Positions 53,222-61,745 of a DNA stretch of 64,000 nucleotides are shown here, in pieces. How positions within the stretch are numbered: position 1 is the first letter of the stretch; each line of letters begins with the position of its first letter. The position numbers and the translations under genes are program-made. Under the pieces are notes generated by a model. That model saw only the letters and a program-made list of their open reading frames with translations. It ran no database searches and was not told the origin of the DNA. Origin of the DNA: Microbacteriaceae bacterium (lineage in GTDB: Bacteria; Actinomycetota; Actinomycetes; Actinomycetales; Microbacteriaceae); contig JAODMT010000017.1 in the NCBI GenBank assembly GCA_025464975.1, positions 143,830 through 207,829 on the forward strand. Reading direction: 5' to 3'.

Positions 53222-53751
53222 GAAGTCGGGTCAAAGACCAGAGAGAAAGAGATAGGAGGAGGTGAGGAAGGGAAATGAAGGATCTCAAAGAGACTGAAGA
53301 GAGAGTGATCATCATCAGGACCGAACCTCGAACAGGACCAAGACCAGGCAGCCCTCGCAGCACCCAAGCGAGAACAGAGCTCGCTACGCTCGCTCCACCC
53401 ACCCTTCCCCGCCCCAGCTTCAACCCTCCAGCAAACCCCGACTCGTCTCTCACCCGGCACGTCACGCCCCGCAACGCCACGTCCCCTGCGGGCTGCGCCC
53501 GCCGTCAACACCACGTCACCTCTCGGCATGTCAACGCGATGGTGTTTCGCAACGGGAACGATGCGTTTGCTCCGGGCGAAGCCCGGCTGCGTCAGCTGTT
53601 CGTTCGCTTGCTGTGGACGCCGGCCGAAGGCCGGAGAACTACTCCCCTGTCTCGTTGTCCGTCACGCCCTTATCCCTACAAGCTCACGAAAAGACGCCGC
53701 TGCTTCGCGCGGCGCTTTTCGATGCTGTTGAAATAGATCTGGAGGCCTAAC
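53222..53751. other. Hairpin-rich intergenic region of the plasmid-like module
   Basis: This 530-base region starts with a purine-rich stretch (about 53250-53280) and then holds compact perfect hairpins with 3-base loops: GCGGGC-TGC-GCCCGC (53488-53502), CCGGGC-GAA-GCCCGG (53572-53586) and CCGGCC-GAA-GGCCGG (53620-53634). A larger one lies at 53689-53719 (AAAAG and CGCCGC arms, bulged A, ending TTTT), just before the ribosome site of the next gene. No protein gene is convincing. It could be a leader RNA, an attenuator or an origin. Confidence 0.5.
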
Positions 53752-55065
53752 TTGACTGTCGTATTCACGGATACTCCGACTCTCACTCGCGAGGATCTGA
53801 CCGCCGCGCTGCAAATCACTCTCGGCCGCCTCTCCCCTTCGACAACTCCGAAGTCTCGTGCCTTGACCGGGCTCGTCCGCGCGCTTGCGCTCGGCTCGAC
53901 TCCCGCGGAAGCCCGTCGTGCTTTGCTCCGCGTCGACCCGGAGTTCGCTGCTGCCCTGAACAGCAACAGCAAGTTCGCGTCGCTGCTGCGCGTCGCCCGC
54001 TCCTCGATTCTCGGCTCTTCCGGCTCCTCCTACCCGGCGGCCGCGGCGGCGCGGGAAGGAACACGCCTTCGCGTCGCGCGGCGGCTCGTAGGTCACCTCA
54101 TTACGCCAGCCACTGCAGGCGCTGTCGCATCGCGGAAGACAGAACTCAACTGCCGCGTCGCGATCACGATCCTCGGCCTCATGGCGTTGGAAGGGGTTTC
54201 GAATAACGGACTCGACGCTGTTCTCTGCTCACGAGGTTTTTTAGGCCTACAGATGAACCTCAGCCTCCCAACGGCTGGCACCACCTTGGGCGGGCTCGTC
54301 GAGCTTGGCTGGATCAGGCGCGTAGCGACCGTCGGCGGGACCGCAAGGTGGCGCCTGTCAACACTTACTCCCGAAGAAGACCTGGTGGCGTGGGTGTACG
54401 CCGACACGGTCGACGCTCTGGTACACGGGCACTCAGAACCGCTGGCCGATGTCATCCGGACCGTCATGCACCCCGCTTTTGCTTATGAGGAGGCGCTCAC
54501 TGTCCGCAGCTGGCATTACCTGATGCTCAAGCAGCTGCATCACCTGCCGACCGGCGAACGTCTCGGCCTCGGGCGCGCATCTATCGGCAAAGTCAAGCGT
54601 GCGATCGCTGACGCGCTCCCCGGATTGGAAGATGGGCAACCGCTCGCCGATGCCCTCGACGAGTTCACAAGGACCAGAAGCCTGGCGGAATATGTCAAAG
54701 GCGACCGAGAGATAAACCTCCGAGAGAAAAGCGAGATCTTCCGAGCAGGTCTCCAAGCCGCCCGAGAAAAGCGCCAAGAAGACTTCGAAGACCGCCGGTT
54801 CTGTCGGGCGCTCTTCCACGCCGGCGAGAAGCAGATCGGCGAGGTGCCCGATGCCGGCCAGCCGCGAGCAGAGTTCGAGGCCTGGCTGGTGGCCGGACGT
54901 GTCGTCTTCGGGATCGACGGAAAGTGTAAGGTTGCTGACCCTGGCCTCCGGCCAGCGTTTCGTGAAGTACTCGGCCAGCGGCTGGGGAAGGCCGGCTACT
55001 CCGAAAGGATCGTCGAGCAAGCGATCGCCTACGTTCTGCCGGAGCCTGACGAGCTAGTCGCCTGA
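53752..55065 (+). CDS. Orphan 437-residue protein, possible plasmid-module protein
   Basis: The start is a TTG at 53752, set by a GGAGG Shine-Dalgarno at 53741-53745 six bases upstream. The N-terminal 110 residues are helical. The middle has a winged-helix-like stretch (ITILGLMALEGVSNNGLDAV, GLVELGWIRRVATVGGTARW) and the C-terminal half is helical and charged. I do not recognise the family. A winged-helix next to a hairpin-rich region and opposite a DUF2637-like operon would fit a replication or maintenance protein, but no catalytic motif proves it. Confidence 0.65.
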   Translation: MTVVFTDTPTLTREDLTAALQITLGRLSPSTTPKSRALTGLVRALALGSTPAEARRALLRVDPEFAAALNSNSKFASLLRVARSSILGSSGSSYPAAAAAREGTRLRVARRLVGHLITPATAGAVASRKTELNCRVAITILGLMALEGVSNNGLDAVLCSRGFLGLQMNLSLPTAGTTLGGLVELGWIRRVATVGGTARWRLSTLTPEEDLVAWVYADTVDALVHGHSEPLADVIRTVMHPAFAYEEALTVRSWHYLMLKQLHHLPTGERLGLGRASIGKVKRAIADALPGLEDGQPLADALDEFTRTRSLAEYVKGDREINLREKSEIFRAGLQAAREKRQEDFEDRRFCRALFHAGEKQIGEVPDAGQPRAEFEAWLVAGRVVFGIDGKCKVADPGLRPAFREVLGQRLGKAGYSERIVEQAIAYVLPEPDELVA

Positions 55066-55135
55066 CCGGGCCGTTCCGATGTAGGCCGATTCGTTCGCTG
55101 GATGGGCGGAACTTTACCTGGCCTCCGTCGCTTTG

Positions 55136-55285
55136 TTAGGACTTCAATTCTCGCAGTTCGATCCTGATGTCCTCGAGACGCTCGGCGGCTGTGACTTCCG
55201 GGTCTTGGAAGTAGTCGCGGATATTCCTCAGCTGGTAAAGCTCCTCAATGTCAGAGACACTTAGCGCCGTGTCGGCAATGATCAT
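55136..55285 (-). CDS. Very small protein (49 residues) overlapping its neighbour
   Basis: The frame ATG 55285 to TAA 55136 encodes 49 residues. It reads like a charged helical protein (VSDIEELYQLRNIRDYFQDP, then RLEDIRIELRELKS). Its ATG overlaps the TGA of the 138-residue gene (ATGA), which indicates translational coupling. No family is recognised. Confidence 0.62.
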   Translation of the reverse strand: MIIADTALSVSDIEELYQLRNIRDYFQDPEVTAAERLEDIRIELRELKS

Positions 55286-55698
55286 CGTCGAGCTTCCTCG
55301 CTGCTGTCCTCATCCGACAGCGAAGTGTGGAAGAAGTACAGCTGCCCCGCGCGAGCTATGGACCTCGCTATGTTTGGCTTGATCCGGCGAGGGTGTGACT
55401 CGTGCCACTCCTCTACAAACACCATGTGGGCGCCGTCACGCTTCTTTCGAACCTCGATCTTCTTCTCGTCGCTGCCGGTGTGGAGCTCCTTGTGATGTTC
55501 GGCATCGTACTTGTGCCCCCAGGTGACGCTTGCAGCAATTAGCTGGAGGCGGATCATCTCGGCGTAGCCCGCAGTGATGTTTGCCAAGACACCGTCGGAG
55601 ATCGGAACGGTAGTCCAGAAGTTCACGTAGTCAGCGATGCCGGTGTAGGTGGCTGGTGGAAAAAGAAAGGTTCCCTGATCGAGTGGTTCGAGGTGCAA
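55282..55698 (-). CDS. Hypothetical 138-residue protein
   Basis: A TTG start at 55698 is proposed because GGGAG lies a few bases upstream and no ATG fits. The sequence is protein-like throughout (ATYTGIADYVNFWTTVPISD, MIRLQLIAASVTWGHKYDAE, KKIEVRKKRDGAHMVFVEEW). No domain is recognised. It is translationally coupled to the 49-residue gene and lies divergent from the ATPase-TIR gene, so the pair might regulate or accompany it. That is inference from position only. Confidence 0.58.
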   Translation of the reverse strand: MHLEPLDQGTFLFPPATYTGIADYVNFWTTVPISDGVLANITAGYAEMIRLQLIAASVTWGHKYDAEHHKELHTGSDEKKIEVRKKRDGAHMVFVEEWHESHPRRIKPNIARSIARAGQLYFFHTSLSDEDSSEEARR

Positions 55699-56030
55699 GT
55701 TCCGGCTCCCATTGTTTCTTGGCGCAGGATTGACCCCGGCTGTTGCGGCCCATCCTTCGATTCGCTCGTTGTACTAATGTCTGTATGCGCTTTCGAGGAT
55801 GCCTCGAGCGCGACACGAAAGCGCGATCTGCTCGTGACACTCGGCGGCAGTTGACACTCGGCCACTAGCCGACGTGCTTAAGGCTCGACAAGCTCGTGGC
55901 CTAGCGGGGTCAGTCGCAAAACGCTCCCAGACAGCCATCATTGGGCGTGGTTTCGGTGGTACTTAGGACCGACAAGAAGATAAATACATGAGCCTCGCTC
56001 TGATCGATAGAGTCATCGTCGGAGGCGACA

Positions 56031-57590
56031 ATGACAACTTATGCACTTGAAGACGTGTTCAAACTCTCAGGGGTTCCAACCGTCACGTTCGTGCCCCCGA
56101 CCGAATTCTCGCGACTGAAGGTTGCTCTTCGAACGCCCGGTCGAGGCGTTGTAGTAGAGGGGCCATCAAAAATCGGCAAAACGAGCGCCGTGACTAGGGG
56201 GCTCGAGTCCATCAGCGCCGAGTTGGAGGGGTCAGCTCTTCGGTTGTCCGCTCGGAAGGTAGACGACGTCGAATTGATTCGCGAACTGCCGACGATGAAA
56301 AACATAGGCGTCGTTATCATTGACGATTTTCATCGCCTCGACGAGTCGACGAGGCGTTCGATTTCTGACTTCATGAAGATCCTTGCCGACGAGGAGAGGG
56401 TTGACTCCAAAGTGGTCGTGATTGGAATCAACCAGGCTGGACAGTCCTTGCTCTCCTTGGCTCCGGACCTAGGCGGAAGAATCGAAGTTATAAAACTTGG
56501 TATAAATCCGGATGACCGGGTCAGAAAGCTCGTCGAACAAGGTTCTAGCGCGCTCAATATCGAAATAGCCGCCGTCGACGCCATCGTTGTCGCCTCCGGG
56601 GGAAGTTTCAACATCGCGCAAGTGCTGTGCCACGATGCCTGCCTCTCCGCAGAGGTGACGGAGACTGTGACCGAGCGGACCGTCGTTTCAGCGTCGTTCG
56701 AGCTGGTGCGCGAGCGCGTATTAGATCGTCTTGCCGGTACGTTCGAATCTGCAGCTGAAACATTCGCGAGAGGAAAGCGGATCAAACGCGCCGGACGCGC
56801 CCCGTATCTTCAAATCCTAAGGTGGCTTGCTATGAGCGAGGAGTGGACTGTCAGCCTTGACCGCGAAATGACTCGTCATCCGGAGTTGCGGGGAAGCGTA
56901 GGGCAAGTAGTTGATAAGGGCCATCTCCGGAACCACCTCGACGAGCGAGTGGACGAACTGGGAACTTTGCTTCACTATGACGACCGAAATCGGGTTCTGG
57001 CGGTCGAAGACCCACAATTCTTTTTCTTCATCAAGAATCTCGCGTGGAATCGATTCGCCGAACGCGTCGGATTCCTCGGCGTGAATTTCTCATCCCGTTA
57101 TGACATCGCATTGTCCTTCGCGGGAGCCGAACGCGATATTGCGCAGATGCTAAACGACGCCTTGTCGGACGAAGAACTGAATGTCTTCTTCGACACGTCC
57201 GAGCAAGACCGCATCTTGGCGGAAAATGTCGAGGAATACCTGGCGCCGATCTACAAAAGTGAGGCCAGCTTCGTGGTCGCAATTCTGGGCCCGGACTATC
57301 CCGATCGGATATGGACGCGGTTCGAATCCGTGCAGTTTGGGCAGCGGTTCGGCGAGAAGGCCGTCATTCCAGTGTGGTTCAAGGGGCAGACCTACGGCGC
57401 ATTCGATAGTTCGCGAGCGGTCGGAGGATTCACCCTCGATAAGGCATTCCCGCTCGAACCTCAGATTGCTGAACTCGCCGGACTTTTGATACTTAAGGTG
57501 CAGCAGCTGCGACTAATTTTGCCCGACAACGACCCAGATCTCGATGAAGATGAGGACGACGGCGGCGAAGACGCGCCACTACTTGAATAG
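56031..57590 (+). CDS. ATPase-TIR domain protein, probable anti-phage effector
   Basis: A 519-residue protein with GGAGG before the ATG. Residues about 30-240 form a P-loop ATPase: Walker A GPSKIGKTS at 44-52, Walker B VVIIDDFH with Asp 98 and 99, and a possible sensor helix region to about 230. Residues about 357-490 form a bacterial TIR domain: YDIALSFAGAERD, FFDTSEQDR and WTRFE, whose Glu 432 is the expected NAD-cleaving residue (W-x3-E). An acidic tail follows. TIR at the C-terminus after an AAA/STAND-like ATPase suggests sensing by the ATPase and NAD depletion on activation. The function is inferred from family knowledge. Confidence 0.85.
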   Translation: MTTYALEDVFKLSGVPTVTFVPPTEFSRLKVALRTPGRGVVVEGPSKIGKTSAVTRGLESISAELEGSALRLSARKVDDVELIRELPTMKNIGVVIIDDFHRLDESTRRSISDFMKILADEERVDSKVVVIGINQAGQSLLSLAPDLGGRIEVIKLGINPDDRVRKLVEQGSSALNIEIAAVDAIVVASGGSFNIAQVLCHDACLSAEVTETVTERTVVSASFELVRERVLDRLAGTFESAAETFARGKRIKRAGRAPYLQILRWLAMSEEWTVSLDREMTRHPELRGSVGQVVDKGHLRNHLDERVDELGTLLHYDDRNRVLAVEDPQFFFFIKNLAWNRFAERVGFLGVNFSSRYDIALSFAGAERDIAQMLNDALSDEELNVFFDTSEQDRILAENVEEYLAPIYKSEASFVVAILGPDYPDRIWTRFESVQFGQRFGEKAVIPVWFKGQTYGAFDSSRAVGGFTLDKAFPLEPQIAELAGLLILKVQQLRLILPDNDPDLDEDEDDGGEDAPLLE

Positions 57591-57642
57591 GCAACATGAC
57601 TCGGGACAGGAAAATACCCGCAGGCGTCGCGAAACGGTCTCC

Positions 57643-57849
57643 ATGGCCACCGCAGTGACTCTCTGGCAGAAGTTGATCCGGAACAGCCAGCACGGTTTCG
57701 ATACTCTCCAGCCCGCTCAAAGCCGTGCCCTCCTCGCGTCACACAATGGCACCATCCCCGGCGACCTCACCTTCTTGGTGTGGCTACACCTACTGCGCGT
57801 TGTCACCTTTCCTGAAATTCTCATGTCGAAGGATCCGCGCAACCGGTAA
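57643..57849 (+). CDS. Possible small protein after the ATPase-TIR gene
   Basis: An ATG at 57643 opens a 68-residue frame (VTLWQKLIRNSQHGFDTLQPAQ, split: VTLWQKLIRN and SQHGFDTLQPAQ; then LTFLVWLHLLRVVTFPEIL). No clear ribosome site precedes it and no domain is recognised. It starts 52 bases after the ATPase-TIR stop and on the same strand, so it could be a cofactor gene or chance. Confidence 0.3.
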   Translation: MATAVTLWQKLIRNSQHGFDTLQPAQSRALLASHNGTIPGDLTFLVWLHLLRVVTFPEILMSKDPRNR

Positions 57850-58321
57850 AGCTCTTCCGATCGCGCCAGGGAGCGTCCAGAGAGCGTTCCTGAGCCGGCC
57901 ACCGGTACGGAATGGGAGTTGTCACCATCGTCGCTGCGCGCCGACGTCCCCGTGGAGCACTCGGTCAGCTGGCGTGTAGCTTCCGCGACGTCGCGGCTTC
58001 AGCGCCGTGGGCCCTAGTCGTCGGCGCTGTGTCAGCCGGGGCCGATCGCCGGCTGCAGGGCGCCTTCATGATCGTCGCTGCGCGTCGACGCCGCAACAAG
58101 CAGTCGGCTCGCTACGTAACGTCTGGCTCGACGTCCGCGGCTTCAGCGCCGCGAGGGCGGTGCGTGTGCGGTGCGGCGGTGTGGGCGCTACTTTTCGCTA
58201 TCGACCCGCTGATCGTTTCGTGACTGCCGGGACGCGGCCAGTCGGGCTGCGCCCGCGCCAGCGACCCGCTACAACCCGGCGCCGTGTCGCCAACGATTCG
58301 AGCGCAATAGGGAGATACACC
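57850..58321. repeat. Intergenic region with a degenerate ~90-base direct repeat
   Basis: Two blocks recur at 143-144 base spacing. ATCGTCGCTGCGCGnCGACG is at 57927-57946 and 58071-58090. GACGTCGCGGCTTCAGCGCC and a one-base-insertion copy are at 57987-58007 and 58130-58151. The intervening sequence has diverged. A plus-strand frame crosses both copies, but the product is Arg/Ala-rich without motifs or ribosome site, so I treat it as non-coding. Confidence 0.5.
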
Positions 58322-58942
58322 CTAGCTCGCGCCTTCGGGGTCCGATTGAGCGCGACCTGCTCGTCTGCGTTGACGCCAAAGAATGTACCGTACGTACACC
58401 TTGCTCAGAATCTCAAGATCGGAGGGCACATAGATACCCGCCCTGCGGCGAACCGCTCGCGCCGTGATTCGCCGAGCCGTCGCCAGTACCAAGTCCAGAA
58501 CCATCCCAATACCCAGAATGAATATCGCGGCAACGATGAGGACGCTCACCCAGCGCTGATCAGCTCGTGTGCGGCCCACGCCCTCCACCGTGCCGAAGGC
58601 GATCGTGAGCACGAGTAGGCCATAAACGCCGACAAGGATATGAAGCGTAAGCGGGATTCCGGCTCGCTTCGCGCGCCTTTCAAACTCGGCGATGTTGATG
58701 CGAATAATTTCTTGGAGTCCGTGTACTTGTTCACCGTGAAGCTTTAAGGCAAGCGAATCGTCCAGCTTCGGGCTGATACCGCCCACGTCAATCTCGTGCA
58801 GCGAAGCGAGAAGGCGCCCGGCGGTCTCTGCTCGCTCGGCATGCTTCCGCTGGGAGGACGTGCGAACTTGCGTAACAACGGCAAATGTTAGCGAGGCCAC
58901 CGAGACTGCCGCCCCAACGAATTGCGCAATTAATGTCCACAT
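58322..58942 (-). CDS. Hypothetical membrane protein
   Basis: A 206-residue protein with three hydrophobic segments: one near the N-terminus (LIAQFVGAAVSVASLTFAVV) and two at about residues 98-120 and 132-155 (ILVGVYGLLVLTIAFG, VSVLIVAAIFILGIGMVLDL). A charged helical stretch of about 70 residues lies between the first and second (SQRKHAERAETAGRLLASLH). The C-terminus is very basic. No domain is recognised. It converges on the ATPase-TIR region; a membrane partner is conceivable but the opposite orientation argues against one operon. Confidence 0.65.
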   Translation of the reverse strand: MWTLIAQFVGAAVSVASLTFAVVTQVRTSSQRKHAERAETAGRLLASLHEIDVGGISPKLDDSLALKLHGEQVHGLQEIIRINIAEFERRAKRAGIPLTLHILVGVYGLLVLTIAFGTVEGVGRTRADQRWVSVLIVAAIFILGIGMVLDLVLATARRITARAVRRRAGIYVPSDLEILSKVYVRYILWRQRRRAGRAQSDPEGAS

Positions 58943-59364
58943 GGCTCAAGCCTGCCCGCAATCAACGGCTTTCCCGGTAAGCGGCGCGCCTAGGGATGCC
59001 GGCTGCGGCGACGCAAGTCCAAGCAGTGTCCCTGTAAACCCTCGCCTTTGGCGTCGGAACTGGGTGCGCTCAGTCGCACATTACCAAGAGCTTGCCGACA
59101 ACAACTCGCTGCGCACAAGTCCAACCTCGCTCGATCTTTGAAAGCACTAGGCCGGCAGTTGGACGCAGATGTCCTGGCCAAAGAGGCAAGCCGATCGATC
59201 AAACGAAGTTAGATTTTTGTCGCGCGGTGTCCGTGCTGGTGGCGTTGTGGTGTCGCGTTTTCCGGGCGGTGACGAGATGGTGCTTAGCGCCGTCACCGGC
59301 GCATCCGAGCAGCGACTCGCCGCTCATTTCAGACCGATGTCGGCGGTATCTGCAATATTGAGAC
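58943..59364. other. Intergenic region before the PD-(D/E)XK-like gene
   Basis: No full gene is supported. A short plus-strand stretch ending at 59212 (LARSLKALGRQLDADVLAKE, then stop) looks like the tail of a protein but has no start, so it may be a relic. No hairpin or repeat was noticed. Confidence 0.35.
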
Positions 59365-60810
59365 ATGGGTGGAATTAGATATTCAGAGTTCGTGCAGGCC
59401 GTGCGTCGATACAGACCGAGCGACCTGATTCCAGCCATCGCCCAGCTCTCAGCCGAAAAGCCAATGTGGCAGACGTTCACGGATGAGTGGCGGGCGAGGC
59501 CGCCATGGGCACTGGCAGCAATGGCCCGCGAATCCATCCTTTACGGGACTGAGTCCAGATCGGCTCGGGTTACCCCAGCCGCTCTCGACGAGCTATTCAA
59601 TCTCTTCTCGAGACTCTCGGATCCGCACGAGGAGCCAACCGCCCACACCATCCTTACCTCGATAACACACGAACAGTTTCCGCACCAAGAGTCGATGTTC
59701 GAGGAAGTTGCCCGAGCGCAGGCGCTATTCGGGCACCAGGTCGCTGGTGTCGATCCGTTCCCATGGGACGAAGTGATCGGTGTCCCACTGGAAGCCGCAA
59801 TCGGGGCGAGCCTTGTAGTCGCCTCACTTACTGCCGCGCAACAGGGTCGATTCGATCCGGCATGGTTCGATCACGATGGTGTTGACGAAGTGTTCCAGCG
59901 CTTCATGCCCAAGGACACCCTGCTAGCTGGGGCAGCGTATCTGACGTGCACACCGGCGTCCGCACGCACGGCCGTCTTGCCGCCAGACGGCCTTCCTTGG
60001 AGTGCTCGGAGATTCGCCTACAACCCCGTCACGTCGACGCCGCTCGTCAACCTCGGTGCCGCGGGAACCTGGGCGCCTCTCTCCACCGCGGTCGCGCGCA
60101 GCGTCACACCCGCCAATCTTTACTATGCCGGAATGGCGAGCGGTCGGCCGGGCTTCGGCAAGGACCTGGGATTGAGGGTGCAGGCGTACGTCGGTCGGCA
60201 GCTAAGAGACATCGAGAATTTGGAAATCCTCCCGGAAGTCGTTTACGGCCGACACGGCGGTGAGGATAGCGCCGACTGGTTCATCATCGCCGATGAGGCC
60301 GTCGTTATCGTCGAATCGAAATCCGCCCGCATGTCCCTTGCCGCTAAGGGTGCCGACTCCTCGCTCCCCGGACATGTGGCGCGCAGTATCGGCCGTGGGC
60401 GCGAACAGATCGACACGACAGCTCGACTCATTCGCGAGAAGCATCCGGCGTTCAGCCACATCCCGAGCGACCGCCGCCTGGTCGGGTTAGTAGTAACAAG
60501 CGAGCCGTTCTACATGGCCAATTCTGGACTGCCGGCTTATGGCGCACACGGAGAGATCCAAACTCTTGTCGCGTCGCTGCGAGACATTGAATTCTTTGCC
60601 GCGATCCCAGGGCAGCATCTCGTGCCGGCACTCTTAGATGTGATGGATGACCCAGAGCAGTCGACATGGTCGCTATTCTCTTCCCTCCAGCCGCGGTTCC
60701 CGGAACCAAGGCGGAACAAAGTTCTTGACGCGGCATGGTCCGAGTTCTCGTGGATCGGAGACAAGTTCTACGAGATGACTGGAGCGAAGCGACCTGAACT
60801 AACTGCATGA
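59365..60810 (+). CDS. PD-(D/E)XK nuclease-like protein
   Basis: A 481-residue cytoplasmic protein. The N-terminal 280 residues are helical without a known domain. From about residue 290 there is a restriction-nuclease-like core (SADWFIIADEAVVIVESKSAR) with D, then E-x-K, flanked by strands, and a downstream helix (GRGREQIDTTARLIREKH) that fits the fold's third element. The layout suggests a DNA-cutting effector or repair enzyme. It has no obvious partner gene. Its place among defence genes makes an anti-phage role plausible but unproven. The start at 59365 lacks a clear Shine-Dalgarno. Confidence 0.7.
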   Translation: MGGIRYSEFVQAVRRYRPSDLIPAIAQLSAEKPMWQTFTDEWRARPPWALAAMARESILYGTESRSARVTPAALDELFNLFSRLSDPHEEPTAHTILTSITHEQFPHQESMFEEVARAQALFGHQVAGVDPFPWDEVIGVPLEAAIGASLVVASLTAAQQGRFDPAWFDHDGVDEVFQRFMPKDTLLAGAAYLTCTPASARTAVLPPDGLPWSARRFAYNPVTSTPLVNLGAAGTWAPLSTAVARSVTPANLYYAGMASGRPGFGKDLGLRVQAYVGRQLRDIENLEILPEVVYGRHGGEDSADWFIIADEAVVIVESKSARMSLAAKGADSSLPGHVARSIGRGREQIDTTARLIREKHPAFSHIPSDRRLVGLVVTSEPFYMANSGLPAYGAHGEIQTLVASLRDIEFFAAIPGQHLVPALLDVMDDPEQSTWSLFSSLQPRFPEPRRNKVLDAAWSEFSWIGDKFYEMTGAKRPELTA

Positions 60811-60835
60811 TCGGCGTCTAGCAACTCTTCGGAAG

Positions 60836-61163
60836 TTGGGTCGTATCAGCCGGCTACGGTCGCTTGTCGCCAGGTTCTTGTGGTCATTCAGGGAACAGCA
60901 TCCAATATATTCGTCGAAAGAAAGTGTCGAGTATCGCGAAGGCGATGCGACCTACGACTTCATGCTCGGCACAGCGGTCGAAGTCCCGCGGGCGGAAGAC
61001 TGGGACCGCGTGGTTCCCGAGAAATTTCGAGGTCGTCGCGACCAGATCATTGAGCGGCTCAGAAATAACCGTCTGCTCGCGAATACTCCGTTCCAGGACG
61101 TTTATGTCCAAGGTCGCGGGGCCGTGGCAGGATGGCGACGTGGTCGAGTTCCGTCACAGTTAG
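60836..61163 (+). pseudogene. Frameshifted small gene upstream of the 118-residue gene
   Basis: One frame gives YREGDATYDFMLGTAVEVPR and RRDQIIERLRNNRLLANTPF; after about 61105-61125 the coding sense moves to another frame ending GPWQDGDVVEFRHS and a stop at 61163. A single indel would join them into one small protein of about 100 residues. It is 17 bases before the start of the next gene. The N-terminal limit is unclear. Confidence 0.45.
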
Positions 61164-61179
61164 ACCTCAGGAGGTGGTC

Positions 61180-61536
61180 GTGGCAGCGTCGATTCTTGTT
61201 CCTGTGGTCGTTCAGGGAGACGACGGGTTCGAGGCATTCACCTCGGTCGAGGCGGCGTGCCGTCAGATTGAGGCCATCGACGTGCAAGACGGCGTCTATC
61301 AAGCCTTCGATGCTCGGGGCGCGCGTCTCACATTGGCGACCAGTGGTCGCTGGGTCCTCTTGTCGCAAGACGGACACGAGCCTGCAGATCCGGACAGGCT
61401 CGCGGAATGTCTTCGTGACTATCTGACGAGGGTTTCGGCACATATTGGCGAAGACCGGTTCGCTGCTCGATTCGGAGGCGTTGACTTGCAGAATGATCCA
61501 CTTGAGCGGCTGATCGCAGTAATAGTGAAACAGTGA
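61180..61536 (+). CDS. Hypothetical 118-residue protein
   Basis: A GTG at 61180 follows a perfect AGGAGG at 61169-61174 with 5-base spacing. The protein is acidic and folded-looking (VVVQGDDGFEAFTSVEAACR, DVQDGVYQAFDARGARL, RWVLLSQDGHEPADPDRLAE). No domain is recognised. The strong ribosome site and coupling to the frameshifted upstream gene suggest a two-gene unit of unknown role. Confidence 0.68.
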   Translation: MAASILVPVVVQGDDGFEAFTSVEAACRQIEAIDVQDGVYQAFDARGARLTLATSGRWVLLSQDGHEPADPDRLAECLRDYLTRVSAHIGEDRFAARFGGVDLQNDPLERLIAVIVKQ

Positions 61537-61745
61537 GCCCGACGTGGTGGAGTTCCGCTTCCTCTCTTAGCCCAGGCGACCGGCCTTTCACATTCCCCAG
61601 GACAAATGCCAAGTAGCGCGTGCCAGATCGCCGCCCCGCGCGGGCCGAAGTTCCACGAGAAGCCCAGCTGTCAGCGGTGCCCGCTGAGGGTCCCGTCATC
61701 GGGATGCTCTTTACGATCCGGAGCCCCGCGAATTTGGTGGTCCGG

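Noticed and set aside
53275..53736. 153-codon frame after a purine-rich, ribosome-site-like run
   Set aside because: The product is Arg/Pro/Thr low-complexity and crosses four hairpins; more likely a leader or structured region, though a short leader peptide is not excluded.
57912..58223. 103-codon plus frame over the 144-base repeats
   Set aside because: Arg/Ala-rich without motifs or ribosome site; the repeat itself explains the internal similarity.
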